Made by a program: the position numbers and the translations under genes. A stretch of DNA of 64,000 nt from NCBI GenBank assembly GCA_963816065.1, contig CAWFJG010000030.1, forward strand, positions 706,318 to 770,317. Direction: 5' to 3'. Each line of letters starts with the position of its first letter. Position 1 is the stretch's first letter. Origin of the DNA: Roseiarcus sp963816065 (GTDB lineage: Bacteria; Pseudomonadota; Alphaproteobacteria; Rhizobiales; Beijerinckiaceae). This document shows positions 28,672-37,826 of this stretch, one piece after another. The notes beneath the pieces were generated by a model, which made no database searches, had not been told where the DNA came from, and saw only the letters and a program-made list of their open reading frames with translations.

Positions 28672-29652
28672 CTACGGCGTCTCTCGTCGCACGCGCCTTG
28701 CCGCCAGTTTCGCGACGAGGTTGACGCCGACCTCGGGTCGGCTGAACGGACAGACGGCGAGGCAAATCGCGCAACTCATCGCTTCGTTGAAGTAGGGAAG
28801 GCATTTGTCGAAGTCGACGTACCAGCGCCGTTCTCCGCGCACCATCGTCTTTTGAGGGTGGATGGCGTCGGGCGGACAGGCGTCCGAACACACGCGGCAG
28901 TGGAGACAGAAGTCGTCCGCCCCGAAAGCGCTGCGGGCGTCCGCGATCAGCGGCGCGTCGGTAAGCACGCAGGCCAGCCGGAAGTTTGCGCCGAACCTCG
29001 GATGAATTATCGATCCGTGCTTGCCGAGTTCGCCGAGCCCCGCCTCGATCGCCGCAGGGATGAGGAGGAAGGAGCCGGCCATCGGTCCGCCGTAGGGAAA
29101 GGCGTCGAAACCCTTGGCGCGCAGCCAATTGGCGACCGCTTTGGCCGCGCGCGTGCCGCGTGCGTACTGCCGGGTGACCTCGACCAGCGCCCGCATCGAG
29201 GGGGCTTCCGCCATCGCGTCGTAGTTCTGCTCGACCGCGAGGACGATCATCCACGGATATTTCGGCACGTCGTGACCTGCGAACACATAGTCGGGGCGCA
29301 TGGGCGCGACGCCGACGTCGTCGGCGCCGCATTGCGCCGCCGCGGTCTTCATCGCCTCGGACATCGTCGTCGCGGCGCCCTCGTCCCGATGCGCGGCGAC
29401 GGGAACGAGCGGCTCGTCGATCGCGTGCTGCCGCTCGCGACGCGCTTCCGCCAACGTTTCATCGCTTCCGGTGCGCTGGTAGAACCATCCCTGCAGAGGG
29501 CCGTGCGGAATCGAATCCGCGGGGTGCCAGTAGATCGGCGACGGACGGCGCGGGGTATCGTCTCCGACGCCATTGATCGCGTTGCCCGATACGGGGGGCC
29601 AGTGGCGCATCTGTTCCTGGCTCGGCCGCCAGACCGGGTTCCGCCTTGGCAT
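28672..29652 (-). CDS. 4Fe-4S double-cluster protein, reductive-dehalogenase/epoxyqueuosine-reductase-like
   Basis: The 326-residue protein ends in two ferredoxin-type cluster motifs, CLHCRVCSDACPPDAI and CAICLAVCPF, after an alpha/beta region with VGVAPM, PYGGPMAGSFLLIPAAIEAGLGELGKHGSIIHPRFG. That layout is shared by cobalamin-dependent reductive-dehalogenase-like proteins and by QueG. No Tat signal is seen at the chosen start, so it is probably a soluble redox enzyme. It is not a clear QueG orthologue, and the substrate is unknown. The start at 29652 is preferred for a GGAGGG site just before it. Confidence 0.65.
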   Translation of the reverse strand: MPRRNPVWRPSQEQMRHWPPVSGNAINGVGDDTPRRPSPIYWHPADSIPHGPLQGWFYQRTGSDETLAEARRERQHAIDEPLVPVAAHRDEGAATTMSEAMKTAAAQCGADDVGVAPMRPDYVFAGHDVPKYPWMIVLAVEQNYDAMAEAPSMRALVEVTRQYARGTRAAKAVANWLRAKGFDAFPYGGPMAGSFLLIPAAIEAGLGELGKHGSIIHPRFGANFRLACVLTDAPLIADARSAFGADDFCLHCRVCSDACPPDAIHPQKTMVRGERRWYVDFDKCLPYFNEAMSCAICLAVCPFSRPEVGVNLVAKLAARRVRRETP

Positions 29653-30046
29653 CGTCCCTCCATCGTCGCGTCTTACGCAGGCTCGTCCGGCCGCGGCGCG
29701 CAGCGGCTGCTCCGCCCGGTCTGTAGGACCAGTCCCGCTGTGAGACTTGCTAGCATGGGTTGGCGAGAGCGACCATATTGCGCCGCCGCCGGCGTCCGGG
29801 GGGCGCAACCGATCGCCGGGATTGGTGATGAACTGAGCGCGATCGCGGCGGTCGATCACGGCGGACTCGTCATTCGCCGGAAGCCAAGGGAGCAGATGGG
29901 GCCGCCAAATGCGCTTTTTTGGCGTTGCTACAGCTCAATGTTGACGCTAGCTTTCCTGATCAATCCTGTGACGGTAAGGCTGACCGTCATGCCTGCCGGT
30001 CATCGGGGAGGGGCGGTCGCGTCACCGCCTCAAAGGGGAGGCGCTC
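29653..30046. other. divergent intergenic region
   Basis: About 390 bases lie between the iron-sulfur gene (minus) and the PEP-CTERM gene (plus). A TTGACG at about 29941 could be a -35 element for the latter, but no good -10 is evident. No gene or RNA is supported. Confidence 0.4.
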
Positions 30047-31264
30047 ATGTCGCCATTCGGCAGCCGCATCCGATGGTTCGCGCTCGCCGCCGCAATCGCT
30101 CCCGCGCCGGCCGGCGCGACCGTCTACCAAGTGACCAACCTCACCGACGTCATCTTTAACACCATCGGCGCGGGCTCGGATCCCGGACATCACACCCAGT
30201 TCGCGCCGACCGGCATCAACGATCTCGGCACGATCATCGGCACTGCCTGGGCGGGACCCCTGGATCGCGGCGTCGTCGCGCTGATCGCGCCTGGCCTGAC
30301 CAGCACTAACACCTTTGCCGCCGGCAATACCGGCGGCGGCAAGCCGATCCAGCTCGACGGCTACAAGGTCAACAACAACAACGATTTCGTCGGCGACGCC
30401 TATACGTTCGCGAGCAACGTCCAGACAACGCCGGCCGAGAGCCTCGTCTGGACCAACGGCGGCGCCGTCCCACCCGGCCATCTCCTCAACGTCGTGCCGG
30501 GGGCCGACAACCGCGCATTCGGCATCAACGACTCCCAGACTGTGATCGGCGGCGTCGAGGCCGTCCAGTACATCTCATATCCGCCCTTCAACCCGGCCCC
30601 GCCGCCGGCCGGGACGACGTCCCAGATTCCGGAATTGAGCAACGGCGACAGTTACCGCGTAGAGGACATCAACGACTCGGGTGTGATCGTCGGCGCCAAG
30701 GACGCAAACTACTTCAATGGCGGCGAGGGCTTCATCGACGACCATGGCGCCATCACCCTCTTCAGCTTCCCCGGCGCGACCCGCACGTTCGCGAACGGCA
30801 TCAGCAACGACGGCGTCGTCGTCGGCTCGTGGTCCGACGCCCACGGCTATTGGCACGGCTACACCTACGACAACGGCGTCTTCACCAACGTTTCGATGCC
30901 TGGCGGCGTTTCGGTCTATCTCGAAGGCATCAACGATTCCGGCCTGATCGTCGGCGAGTACGCTTTCGACAATGGACTTCAGGCGGACGGCTTCCTGCTC
31001 ACGCCGGAAATTATCAATCCCGACTTGGCGCTCTTCGTTGGCGACCTGCCGCCGACGCCATCTGCGCAAAACGGCGGCGTCTGCGGGTTGAACGGCGGCT
31101 GCGTGTTCGGGCCGCCCGATCTCAGCCCGGTCGCCGCATTGCCGCTCAAGGAGTTCCGCGCCGTGCCGGCTCCGGAACCCTCGACCTGGGCGATGATGGC
31201 GCTCGCCTTCGCCGGCCTCGGCGCCGTCGGGATTGCGCGGAGCCGCAGGGCGGCGAGCGCGTGA
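30047..31264 (+). CDS. PEP-CTERM protein with HAF-type repeats
   Basis: The 405-residue secreted protein has a signal peptide ending APAGA and repeated units containing INDxGxIxG (TGINDLGTIIG, INDSGVIVG, ISNDGVVVG, INDSGLIVG), the pattern of HAF-type extracellular beta repeats. It ends in a PEP-CTERM tail (PEPSTWAMMALAFAGLG, then basic RSRR). It is probably displayed or released through exosortase processing. The start is supported by a strong AGGGGAGG site. It is unrelated in its body to the PEP-CTERM protein at 12923. Confidence 0.8.
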   Translation: MSPFGSRIRWFALAAAIAPAPAGATVYQVTNLTDVIFNTIGAGSDPGHHTQFAPTGINDLGTIIGTAWAGPLDRGVVALIAPGLTSTNTFAAGNTGGGKPIQLDGYKVNNNNDFVGDAYTFASNVQTTPAESLVWTNGGAVPPGHLLNVVPGADNRAFGINDSQTVIGGVEAVQYISYPPFNPAPPPAGTTSQIPELSNGDSYRVEDINDSGVIVGAKDANYFNGGEGFIDDHGAITLFSFPGATRTFANGISNDGVVVGSWSDAHGYWHGYTYDNGVFTNVSMPGGVSVYLEGINDSGLIVGEYAFDNGLQADGFLLTPEIINPDLALFVGDLPPTPSAQNGGVCGLNGGCVFGPPDLSPVAALPLKEFRAVPAPEPSTWAMMALAFAGLGAVGIARSRRAASA

Positions 31265-31743
31265 CGCGGCTCCCGTACTTGAAAGGGTGCGTCTGCCAAC
31301 AGCGCTGAGGTTAGACGAAGCGGTTGGGCCAACGGCGGGAACGCGTTAGATATTGGGCGTCCACGGCCGTTAGGGAACGTCGGTCAATGTCAACGAGGCG
31401 TACTCGGTTTTGATCCGGGTCAAACCGAGCGGTCAATCTTGGTGTTAAATGGGAAGTTAAAGTTGATCTGCAAACTGCCGATATAAATTTTGGGAGTCGA
31501 ATATGAGAGCAGTTAAATTTATTTGACTGACAATAAAAATAACCTTACCTTTTGGTATACGTTCGTTTCAAATACGAGATCGACATCAGACGGGTCATTG
31601 CAATGCGCGGCGGTGGCAAACCATCCGTTCTCAGGCTGCTGATTACAGAATCGCAGACGAATAGGCTCGTCAGCTCTTTGCGGCAGCAGGTCATCGTCTG
31701 ACGCTTTTGACGAACGTGATCCGCAGGAGAGGACGACAGAACC
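31265..31743. other. A+T-rich intergenic region
   Basis: The region includes an A+T-rich stretch (about 31435-31560, e.g. GATATAAATTTTGGG, AGTTAAATTTATTTGAC) that stands out from the high-GC surroundings. A short plus-strand frame (about 31561-31701) reads VRFKYEIDIRRVIAMRGG and may be the end of a lost gene, but it has no convincing start. I call no gene. Confidence 0.4.
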
Positions 31744-32541
31744 ATGTCAGACCAGAAGACGGTAATCGTGACTGGCGCCTCGAGCGGCATCGGCCAGGCG
31801 ATCGCAACTCATCTTCGCCGCTCAGGATGGCGCGTGTTCGGGACCATGCGCCGGCCCGATCCCTTCCGGGATGGGGCGGACGCATTGAGCCTTGATGTTA
31901 CCAGCGATCAAAGCGTGCAGGCGGCGGTGGCTGAGGTCCTAGCCCGCGTAGGTCGCATCGACGCGGTAGTGAACAACGCGGGCATAGACACGCTTGGCGC
32001 CGTCGAGGAAACGACTGCGCAGGAAGCCCTCAATCTGTTTCAAACCAACTTCTTCGGCGTCCACAGACTGATACGAGCGGTTCTGCCTGCGATGCGCGAG
32101 CGAAAGACGGGCCGCCTCGTTACGATCGGGTCAATAGCCGGCTTTCTCCCCATCCCGTTCGACGCCTTCTACAGCGCCTCCAAACACGCGCTGGAAGGCT
32201 ATTGCGAGAGCCTCGCCTTCGAGGTCCGTCCGTTTGGCATCCATGCGGTCCTTATCCAGCCGGGCTTTGTTCGCAGCCAGATTCGAAACAATCTTATGCG
32301 GACCAAGGCGAGTATGGACGTTTACGCGAGAGATCGTGAGCGCGTCTGCGGGATTTTGGACCGCGGTGTCGAGGGAGGCGTGGATCCTATTCGGGTCGCC
32401 GAAGTCGTCGAGCGCGCGCTGAACAGCGCCCGCCCGAAGCTTCGCATGCGCGTAGGCCGGGACGGGCATGTGCTCCACTCCCTCTATCATCATTTGCCCA
32501 CCGCGTTGTTCACTGCGGGCATGCGGCAGTGGTTGGGATGA
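31744..32541 (+). CDS. short-chain dehydrogenase/reductase
   Basis: The 265-residue SDR has TGASSGIG at the N-terminus, NNAGID in the middle and the catalytic FYSASKHALEGYCESLAFE with Tyr and Lys. The GSIAGFLPIPFDAFYSASKHA region and the long variable C-terminus resemble classical SDRs acting on retinoid-, steroid- or ketone-like substrates. It lies alone downstream of an A+T-rich region with a GGAGAGGA ribosome-binding site. The substrate cannot be assigned. Confidence 0.8.
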   Translation: MSDQKTVIVTGASSGIGQAIATHLRRSGWRVFGTMRRPDPFRDGADALSLDVTSDQSVQAAVAEVLARVGRIDAVVNNAGIDTLGAVEETTAQEALNLFQTNFFGVHRLIRAVLPAMRERKTGRLVTIGSIAGFLPIPFDAFYSASKHALEGYCESLAFEVRPFGIHAVLIQPGFVRSQIRNNLMRTKASMDVYARDRERVCGILDRGVEGGVDPIRVAEVVERALNSARPKLRMRVGRDGHVLHSLYHHLPTALFTAGMRQWLG

Positions 32542-32701
32542 GAGGCTGGGACGGCTTGGCTTCGATCACGGCCTTTGCCTGCGCCCGGACGCCGACTCTC
32601 AGCGAATGGACTCTCACCGGCTCAATGATGTTCTTGAGCCGGGTAATAAAGATCGAGTTGCGGTCAAGAGGTCCGAGGGCGGCGATGTCCGAAACTGTCG
32701 G

Positions 32702-33169
32702 CTACACGGGCTGCGGCAGTTTCGCGACGGGGTAGGCGAACTTCTGGCCGGGCGCGACGTCGGCCAACAGGCGCAAATTCGCCTGCGAGGCGGAAGTCAG
32801 CTCCCATTGCGGGACGCCATAACCGGGTGGATAGTCAGAGTGCGGCTCCTTGACGTCGGTCGGCACGCCTTCCGGCGTCTGCGAGTATCCGCTGAGCCGA
32901 AATTGCGCGGCGCTAGGCAGCGGCGTGACCAGGAAGACGCTCGCGCCTCCCGCGAGCTTCGAGCCGACGCGAAAGCCGACGGTCGCTTCCATCTCGGCGG
33001 GCGTGCGGCCGACGACGTATTTGAAGGTCGTGCAATAGCCGATCGTCTTGTCCTTGTCGGGCTTCCGGCCGAGAGGAACGACCTTCACCAGCGTATCCAT
33101 CCCGCCCTTCCGCCACAGCGCGATCGCCATGGCCTTGAGCTTGTTTTCGTCGAGGCCCGGGAGCGTCAT
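32702..33169 (-). CDS. conserved hypothetical protein
   Basis: The 155-residue product has no signal peptide or membrane segment and carries YCTTFKYVVGRTPAEME, GFRVGSKLAGGASVF and YPPGYGVPQWEL. I do not recognise a family. The ATG at 33169 is chosen over a TTG two codons upstream. Its regular codon use and the absence of a better frame on the opposite strand argue that it is a real gene. Confidence 0.55.
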   Translation of the reverse strand: MTLPGLDENKLKAMAIALWRKGGMDTLVKVVPLGRKPDKDKTIGYCTTFKYVVGRTPAEMEATVGFRVGSKLAGGASVFLVTPLPSAAQFRLSGYSQTPEGVPTDVKEPHSDYPPGYGVPQWELTSASQANLRLLADVAPGQKFAYPVAKLPQPV

Positions 33170-33175
33170 CGGCAA

Positions 33176-33637
33176 CCCCTATCGTCTGCCCGCCATTATC
33201 CACGGCCAGCCCGTGCATGCAAATGCCGGACGAGGACGGGTCCTATCGCGTTTAAGGGGCGAACCCATCCGTTAAGGCCGGGACACCCCTGGACTATGAT
33301 CCGGCGACGGCCATGACGCTGTGTCCGCGATCACTCCAACGACTCGACCGATCGCTCACGCCTAAGGCGGCGTGGACAAATTCCACATGCCACGCTCGCC
33401 CCCAAGCGCCCCCGGGGGCCGGCAGGGAGCAAGGAGCGAGGCCGACGGCGGAGCGGACCTGCTTCAAAGCCGAGCAACGGTGCCAAGGCCGCCGTTTCGA
33501 TCGGGACCTTCGCCGATGAATATTCGAGGAGGGTTTGAGCTTCTTGTTCGCTCCTTCGTCACTACGGCGAAGCCCGAACCCTCCTCAATACACGCCCCTA
33601 AATGTCTGCCATAGGCGACAATGGATGAGAGATGTCG
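33176..33637. other. intergenic region, nothing identified
   Basis: About 460 bases without a supportable gene. Short plus-strand frames here have no recognisable content or ribosome-binding site. Confidence 0.4.
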
Positions 33638-34456
33638 TCAAGACCTGATGAACGAGAGCAGGTCGGGGTTGAGGACGTCCGCATGCGTGGTGAGCATGCC
33701 GTGGGGATAGCCGGGATAAGTCTTCAGCGACCCGTTCTTAAGCAGGTCGACCGCACGCGGCACTGAGCTTGCGAACGGGACGACTTGATCAGCCTCGCCA
33801 TGCATCACCAGCACCGGCACAGTGATCTTCTTGAGGTCTTCGGTATAATCTTCGAGCCAAGAGTCGACGGTTGCGTAATGAGCGAGGGCGCCGCCGGCCA
33901 TGCCTTGGCGCCACCAGTTCGCAATGATCGCCTCCGAAGGCTTCGCCCCAGCGAGGTTGTAGCCGTAGAAGGGGTTCTCAGGGACGAAACGGTAGAACTC
34001 CGCCCGGTTGCCCAGCACGCCTGCCCGGATCGCTTCGAACCACTCCGGCGGTTGGCCGGACGGGTTGTCCTCGCTCCGGTACATGTTCGGCGTCAGTGAA
34101 GCGACCAGCGCCGCCTTCGCGACGCGCTCCTGGTGCCGAGCCACATAGCGAGCCACCTCACCGCCACCTGTCGAGTGCCCGATATGGATCGCCTCGCGCA
34201 GGTTGAGGTGGTCAGTCAGGGCGGCGAGGTCGGCAACCCAGTGGTCCATGTCGTTGCCGGTGCTGGGCTGGTCGGACCGGCCGTGGCCGCGCCGGTCGTG
34301 GGCGATCACCCGATACCCGTGATGAAGGAAGAATGTCATCTGGGCGTCCCAGTCGTCCGCTGTCAGCGGCCAACCGTGGCTGAAAACGAGCGGCTGACCT
34401 GATCCCCAATCCTTGTAGAAGATGTTTACGCCGTCCGAAGTCGTGATCGTGGGCAT
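33638..34456 (-). CDS. alpha/beta hydrolase, non-haem haloperoxidase/perhydrolase type
   Basis: The 272-residue protein is a full-length alpha/beta hydrolase of the non-haem chloroperoxidase/arylesterase group: SHGWPL oxyanion segment, DRRGHGRSDQP, nucleophile elbow GHSTGGG, acidic residue in MHGEADQVVP and the catalytic His in YPHGM near the end. Such enzymes are esterases with perhydrolase side activity. It lies 115 bases downstream of a tetR gene on the same strand, with an inverted repeat between them, so control by that regulator is likely. Confidence 0.85.
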   Translation of the reverse strand: MPTITTSDGVNIFYKDWGSGQPLVFSHGWPLTADDWDAQMTFFLHHGYRVIAHDRRGHGRSDQPSTGNDMDHWVADLAALTDHLNLREAIHIGHSTGGGEVARYVARHQERVAKAALVASLTPNMYRSEDNPSGQPPEWFEAIRAGVLGNRAEFYRFVPENPFYGYNLAGAKPSEAIIANWWRQGMAGGALAHYATVDSWLEDYTEDLKKITVPVLVMHGEADQVVPFASSVPRAVDLLKNGSLKTYPGYPHGMLTTHADVLNPDLLSFIRS

Positions 34457-34534
34457 TATTCAGTTCCTTTGGATTAGCCGCGGATGAGAAGTCATCGCTC
34501 GCTGGCGCGGCGTTCCAGCGATGATCCAGTAAGC

Positions 34535-34553
34535 TAGATTGACCAGTAGTCTA
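34535..34553. promoter_or_regulatory. candidate TetR operator upstream of the haloperoxidase gene
   Basis: TAGATTGACCAGTAGTCTA is an imperfect palindrome (outer TAGA/TCTA, inner GAC/GTC) in the gap between tetR and the hydrolase gene. It shares the TGACC half with the site upstream of tetR. Confidence 0.35.
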
Positions 34554-34570
34554 TTGCTTCGCGAAAGTGT

Positions 34571-35161
34571 TTAGGTCAGCAAAGAGGGCAAAATAAAGCG
34601 CTCGAAACTGTCGAAGGGCGCCCGGCTACGTTCGACCTTGGCCCGCATGACCGCCCCTTCGAACGTGTCGATCAGCGCGACGGCAAGCTGCCCTGGATCC
34701 TTTCCGGCCGACAATTCCCCTTTCTCCTGCGCTTCCCGCAAGCATGAGGCGAGCGCGGCCGACCACTCGCGATAGATCGCCGCAAGCTTGATCCGCACAT
34801 CCTCGCTCGTCGGCGTGACCTCCAGCGCCATGTTCCCGATCAGGCAGCCGACCGCGTAACGGCGGCGCTCGTGAAACTCGGCAAGCCCGGCGAAATAGCG
34901 CGCGATGCGCGACAAGGGCGGCGTCCGGCGTTGATTCAAAATGGCTCCATACTCAGCGACAACCGCCTCCCAATATTCGGTCAATACGGCGACGGCGAAC
35001 GCTTCCTTGCTGTCGAAGTAATTATAGAACGAACCCTTGGGCACGCCGGCTGCCGCGGTGATCTCCTGCACGCCCGTGGCGCTGAAGCCGCGGGTGCTGA
35101 CGAGTTCTCCCCCCTTTTGCAGGAGGCGCGATCGCGTTTCGGCATTGGCTGGTCTAGGCAT
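34571..35161 (-). CDS. TetR/AcrR family transcriptional regulator
   Basis: The 196-residue protein has the TetR-type N-terminal helix-turn-helix, with GVQEITAAAGVPKGSFYNYFDSKEAF as the recognition region, and a helical C-terminal ligand-binding domain (CLIGNMALE, a pattern of the NemR/AcuR-like group). It probably represses itself and the downstream haloperoxidase gene in response to an electrophilic or organic ligand. The ATG at 35161 is preferred; a longer reading adds 12 residues of no similarity. An IS5 remnant begins 55 bases upstream on the other strand. Confidence 0.85.
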   Translation of the reverse strand: MPRPANAETRSRLLQKGGELVSTRGFSATGVQEITAAAGVPKGSFYNYFDSKEAFAVAVLTEYWEAVVAEYGAILNQRRTPPLSRIARYFAGLAEFHERRRYAVGCLIGNMALEVTPTSEDVRIKLAAIYREWSAALASCLREAQEKGELSAGKDPGQLAVALIDTFEGAVMRAKVERSRAPFDSFERFILPSLLT

Positions 35162-35173
35162 AGGTAAATATAT

Positions 35174-35181
35174 GACCGGTC
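35174..35181. promoter_or_regulatory. candidate TetR autoregulatory palindrome
   Basis: GACCGGTC is a perfect 8-bp palindrome 13 bases upstream of the tetR start, within ATGACCGGTCGT, whose arms match at 10 of 12 positions. Operators of the form GACCGGTC are known for TetR-family regulators. Confidence 0.4.
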
Positions 35182-35216
35182 GTCTTTTTATCGTCAAGCT
35201 TTTTTTTGGCGCGGCG

Positions 35217-35713
35217 ATGCGTCCGGGCGCTCACCGGGTGAATGACCTACGGGTTATCTCGGGCATCGTGCACATGCTGAAGAGCGGAGCGCGCTGGCGC
35301 GACTGCCCGCCCGAGTACGGGCCCTATACGACGATCTCCAACCGCTTCAACCGCCGGAGCCGACAGGGCGTCTTTCTGAAGATGTTCGAGGCCCTGACCG
35401 GTCACATCGGGGAGCCGTCGCCATCGACGCTCCTGCCTCCTCGCCGACAAGCGCTACGATGCCGACGCCATCCGCGCCGACCGTGCTGAAGGGAAGATCG
35501 AGGCCAGTCATTCCCGGTCGATCAAACCGTCGGGTGAAAATCGAACATAACTGGGCGCTCTACAAGCAGCGCAACCGCATCGAGCTTATGTTCGGCCACC
35601 TCAAGATCAATCGGGCCATCGCTACCCGCTACGACCAACTGGCCAACAGCTTTCTCGGAATGGCCCATCTCGCCACAGCCCGTTACTGGCTCAAAATTGT
35701 CCACGCCGCCTAG
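35217..35713 (+). pseudogene. IS5-family transposase remnant (internally deleted)
   Basis: The N-terminal part (RVISGIVHMLKSGARWRDCPPEYGPYTTISNRFNRRSRQGVF) and the C-terminal part (RNRIELMFGHLKINRAIATRYDQLANSFLG) of an IS5-type transposase are both present, joined by LADKRYDADAIR. The central ~80 residues with the first catalytic Asp residues are missing and the frame changes near 35440 and 35530. Terminal inverted repeats could not be identified. The element is dead. Confidence 0.8.
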
Positions 35714-35764
35714 CGCTATAAGAGCTGCTGGCGTCGTCCGAAAAATCCGGCCATATCGACGGCG

Positions 35765-36535
35765 ATGCTCAAGACCTTTGCCTCCGACGGCGTCCACCTC
35801 GCCTATATCGACATGCCGCCCGAAGGCGCGGATCGCGGCGAGCCAATTCTGCTGATCCACGGGTTCGCCTCCAACCATCGCATCAACTGGGTCAATCCGC
35901 GCTGGGTGCAGACCCTGACCAGGGCCGGGCGTCGGGTGGTCGCGCTCGACAACCGAGGGCACGGCGCGAGCCAGAAGCTCTATGCGCCGGCCGACTACCG
36001 TTCGGACCTGATGGCGCGCGACGCGGCGAATCTGCTTCAGCACCTCGCCATCCAACGCTCCGACGTTATGGGCTATTCGATGGGCGCGCGAATCGCGGCC
36101 TTCCTGGCGCTGGGGCGGCCGCAACGCGTCCGCTCCCTGATTTTCGGCGGCCTCGGCGACCGTCTGGTGCGCGGCGTCGGCCTGCCGGTCGGGATCGCCG
36201 ACGCCATGGAGGCGCCGTCGCACGCCGACCTCACAGACCCGATGCAGCGCATGTTTCGCGCCTTCGCCGACCAGACGAAGAGCGATCTGAGGGCGCTCGC
36301 CGCCTGCATCCGCGGCTCGCGCCAGACGGTCAGCGAGAAGGGCATGGCGACGATCGCCGTTCCGACCCTGGTCGCGGTCGGGACGCGCGACGAAGTCGCC
36401 GGCGATCCGCACAAGCTCGCGGCCATGATGCCGAACGCCGAGGCGCTCGACATTCCCGGCCGCGACCACAATCTCGCGGTCGGCGACAATGTCTACAAGA
36501 GCGGCGTTCTCGCCTTCCTCGAGCGCCGTCCCTGA
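35765..36535 (+). CDS. alpha/beta hydrolase
   Basis: The 256-residue protein is a standard alpha/beta hydrolase: LIHGFASNH oxyanion segment, DNRGHGAS, nucleophile elbow GYSMGAR, an acid in GTRDEVAG and the catalytic His in GRDHNLAVG. It is intact and single. It converges with the hydratase gene, so no operon is suggested. The substrate is unknown; an esterase or C-C hydrolase is possible. Confidence 0.82.
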   Translation: MLKTFASDGVHLAYIDMPPEGADRGEPILLIHGFASNHRINWVNPRWVQTLTRAGRRVVALDNRGHGASQKLYAPADYRSDLMARDAANLLQHLAIQRSDVMGYSMGARIAAFLALGRPQRVRSLIFGGLGDRLVRGVGLPVGIADAMEAPSHADLTDPMQRMFRAFADQTKSDLRALAACIRGSRQTVSEKGMATIAVPTLVAVGTRDEVAGDPHKLAAMMPNAEALDIPGRDHNLAVGDNVYKSGVLAFLERRP

Positions 36536-36598
36536 TCGAGGCGAAACCCCGATGAAGAGCGGGACAAGGGTGCGCGCGAGCGCAAACGCGTCTGCCCC

Positions 36599-37417
36599 CT
36601 ATTCCAGACGCAGGCCGAGACCCTCGAGCTGAATGCCGTCGATTGTCGTCGACCAGGTCTGACCGGGCGAGACCGAGGGCGCATCGGTCAGCGTTCCGGT
36701 GGTGATGATCTCGCCGGCTTCGACGCGCTCTTCGGGCGCGAACGTTTCGAGCGCGGAGAGAAGGCCGCGGAGCGCGGCGAGAGGGCTGCCGAGCACGTTG
36801 GCGCCGCCGCCCTTGAAGACGCGGCCGTCGTCGCAGCGAAGCTCGATCGCGAACGTCTTCAGCGCCTCGACCCAATGCTTGCGAGGTCCGGCCACCGGGC
36901 GCCGCTCGCCGAGACCATAGGCGCCGTGAAGGCCGTAAGCGGCGACCGCGTCGGCGGCCGTGAAACGCCAGCCCGGAAAGATCGAGTGGACGATCTCGAA
37001 CCCGTGCGCGATCCAGTCGATCGAGCCGAGAAGCTCCTCGTCGCTCATGTCCGCCCGCGGCGCCGAGGCGAACCGGAAGGCGATCTCGGGCTCGAGCCGC
37101 GGCTCGCTGAGGCCCTCGAGGACGAGACGCCCGCCGGTCGCCGCAAGGTCGCGGACCGTGCTGTCGAACATGAAGTTCCAGATCGGGTCGTGCACGCCGT
37201 AGATCGCCTGGACGGTCGGATTGGTGAAACCGATCTTGCGGCCGACCGCCCGTTCGCCGCGGGCGGCGCGTAAGGCGCGCATGCGGGCGGCGACGGCGTA
37301 GGCTTCGCGCGCGTCGAAGCCGGCGAAGCGCGACGAATAGGCCGCCGCCTGCCGCCCGGCGCGAAAGAGGCCCACCAGCTCGTCGGCGATCGTTTCAACT
37401 CGGCGTTCCGTGGTCAT
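36599..37417 (-). CDS. 2-keto-4-pentenoate hydratase-like protein (MhpD family)
   Basis: The 272-residue protein belongs to the fumarylacetoacetate-hydrolase-fold hydratases: VGRKIGFTN, LEPEIAFRF with the metal-binding Glu residues, WIAHGFEIVHSI, and GGGANVLGSPLAAL. Enzymes of this type hydrate 2-oxopent-4-enoate in aromatic meta-cleavage pathways or decarboxylate 2-oxo acids, using Mg2+ or Mn2+. No other meta-cleavage gene is present, so the substrate is open. Confidence 0.8.
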   Translation of the reverse strand: MTTERRVETIADELVGLFRAGRQAAAYSSRFAGFDAREAYAVAARMRALRAARGERAVGRKIGFTNPTVQAIYGVHDPIWNFMFDSTVRDLAATGGRLVLEGLSEPRLEPEIAFRFASAPRADMSDEELLGSIDWIAHGFEIVHSIFPGWRFTAADAVAAYGLHGAYGLGERRPVAGPRKHWVEALKTFAIELRCDDGRVFKGGGANVLGSPLAALRGLLSALETFAPEERVEAGEIITTGTLTDAPSVSPGQTWSTTIDGIQLEGLGLRLE

Positions 37418-37826
37418 CTCGCGCCTCCCCCCATGTCATGCGGCGACAGCGCGGCTTGCGCAAGATGCGGGCGGCCGGGCGCCGACCTCATTCGGATTGA
37501 CGGCGCGGCGGTCGGCGTCGTCGGGCCGAACAGGCGGCCGCCGCCGGGCGACGAGGCCACGGCGCCCCAACCTCCGCGTAACCCCTTGAAAACATTAAGT
37601 CGTGGGCTGAAAAATCGCCGGTTTCACCCCTTAAGAGGTTGAAATCGTTCAGACTTCGCCAGAAAATCGCGGTCGGCCAAATTCCGCAAGGCCGGCGCTC
37701 TGGCTGTTCTGGAGAGACGTCCCTGATCGGCCAGCGCGTCAATAAAGGGCGTGACAAGGCCCTCGGAAACTTGGATGGTGCCGGCCGGAGTCGGCTGAAA
37801 AACCGGCGAGAGGGAATGGAAGGTCC
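37418..37826. other. intergenic region upstream of the liv operon
   Basis: About 410 bases lie between the hydratase gene (minus) and livG (plus). Part of it (37580-37670) is A+T-richer, with ACATTAAGTCG and TGAAAAATCGCC, and probably carries promoters. No gene is supported. Confidence 0.4.

Noticed and set aside
28672..29652. Queuosine gene queG
   Set aside because: The iron-sulfur layout is similar, but the N-terminal region does not read like QueG and there is no HEAT-repeat end, so only the superfamily is given.
33313..33614. Short plus-strand frames in the 33.2-33.6 kb gap
   Set aside because: No recognisable content, overlapping frames of equal quality and no start signals.
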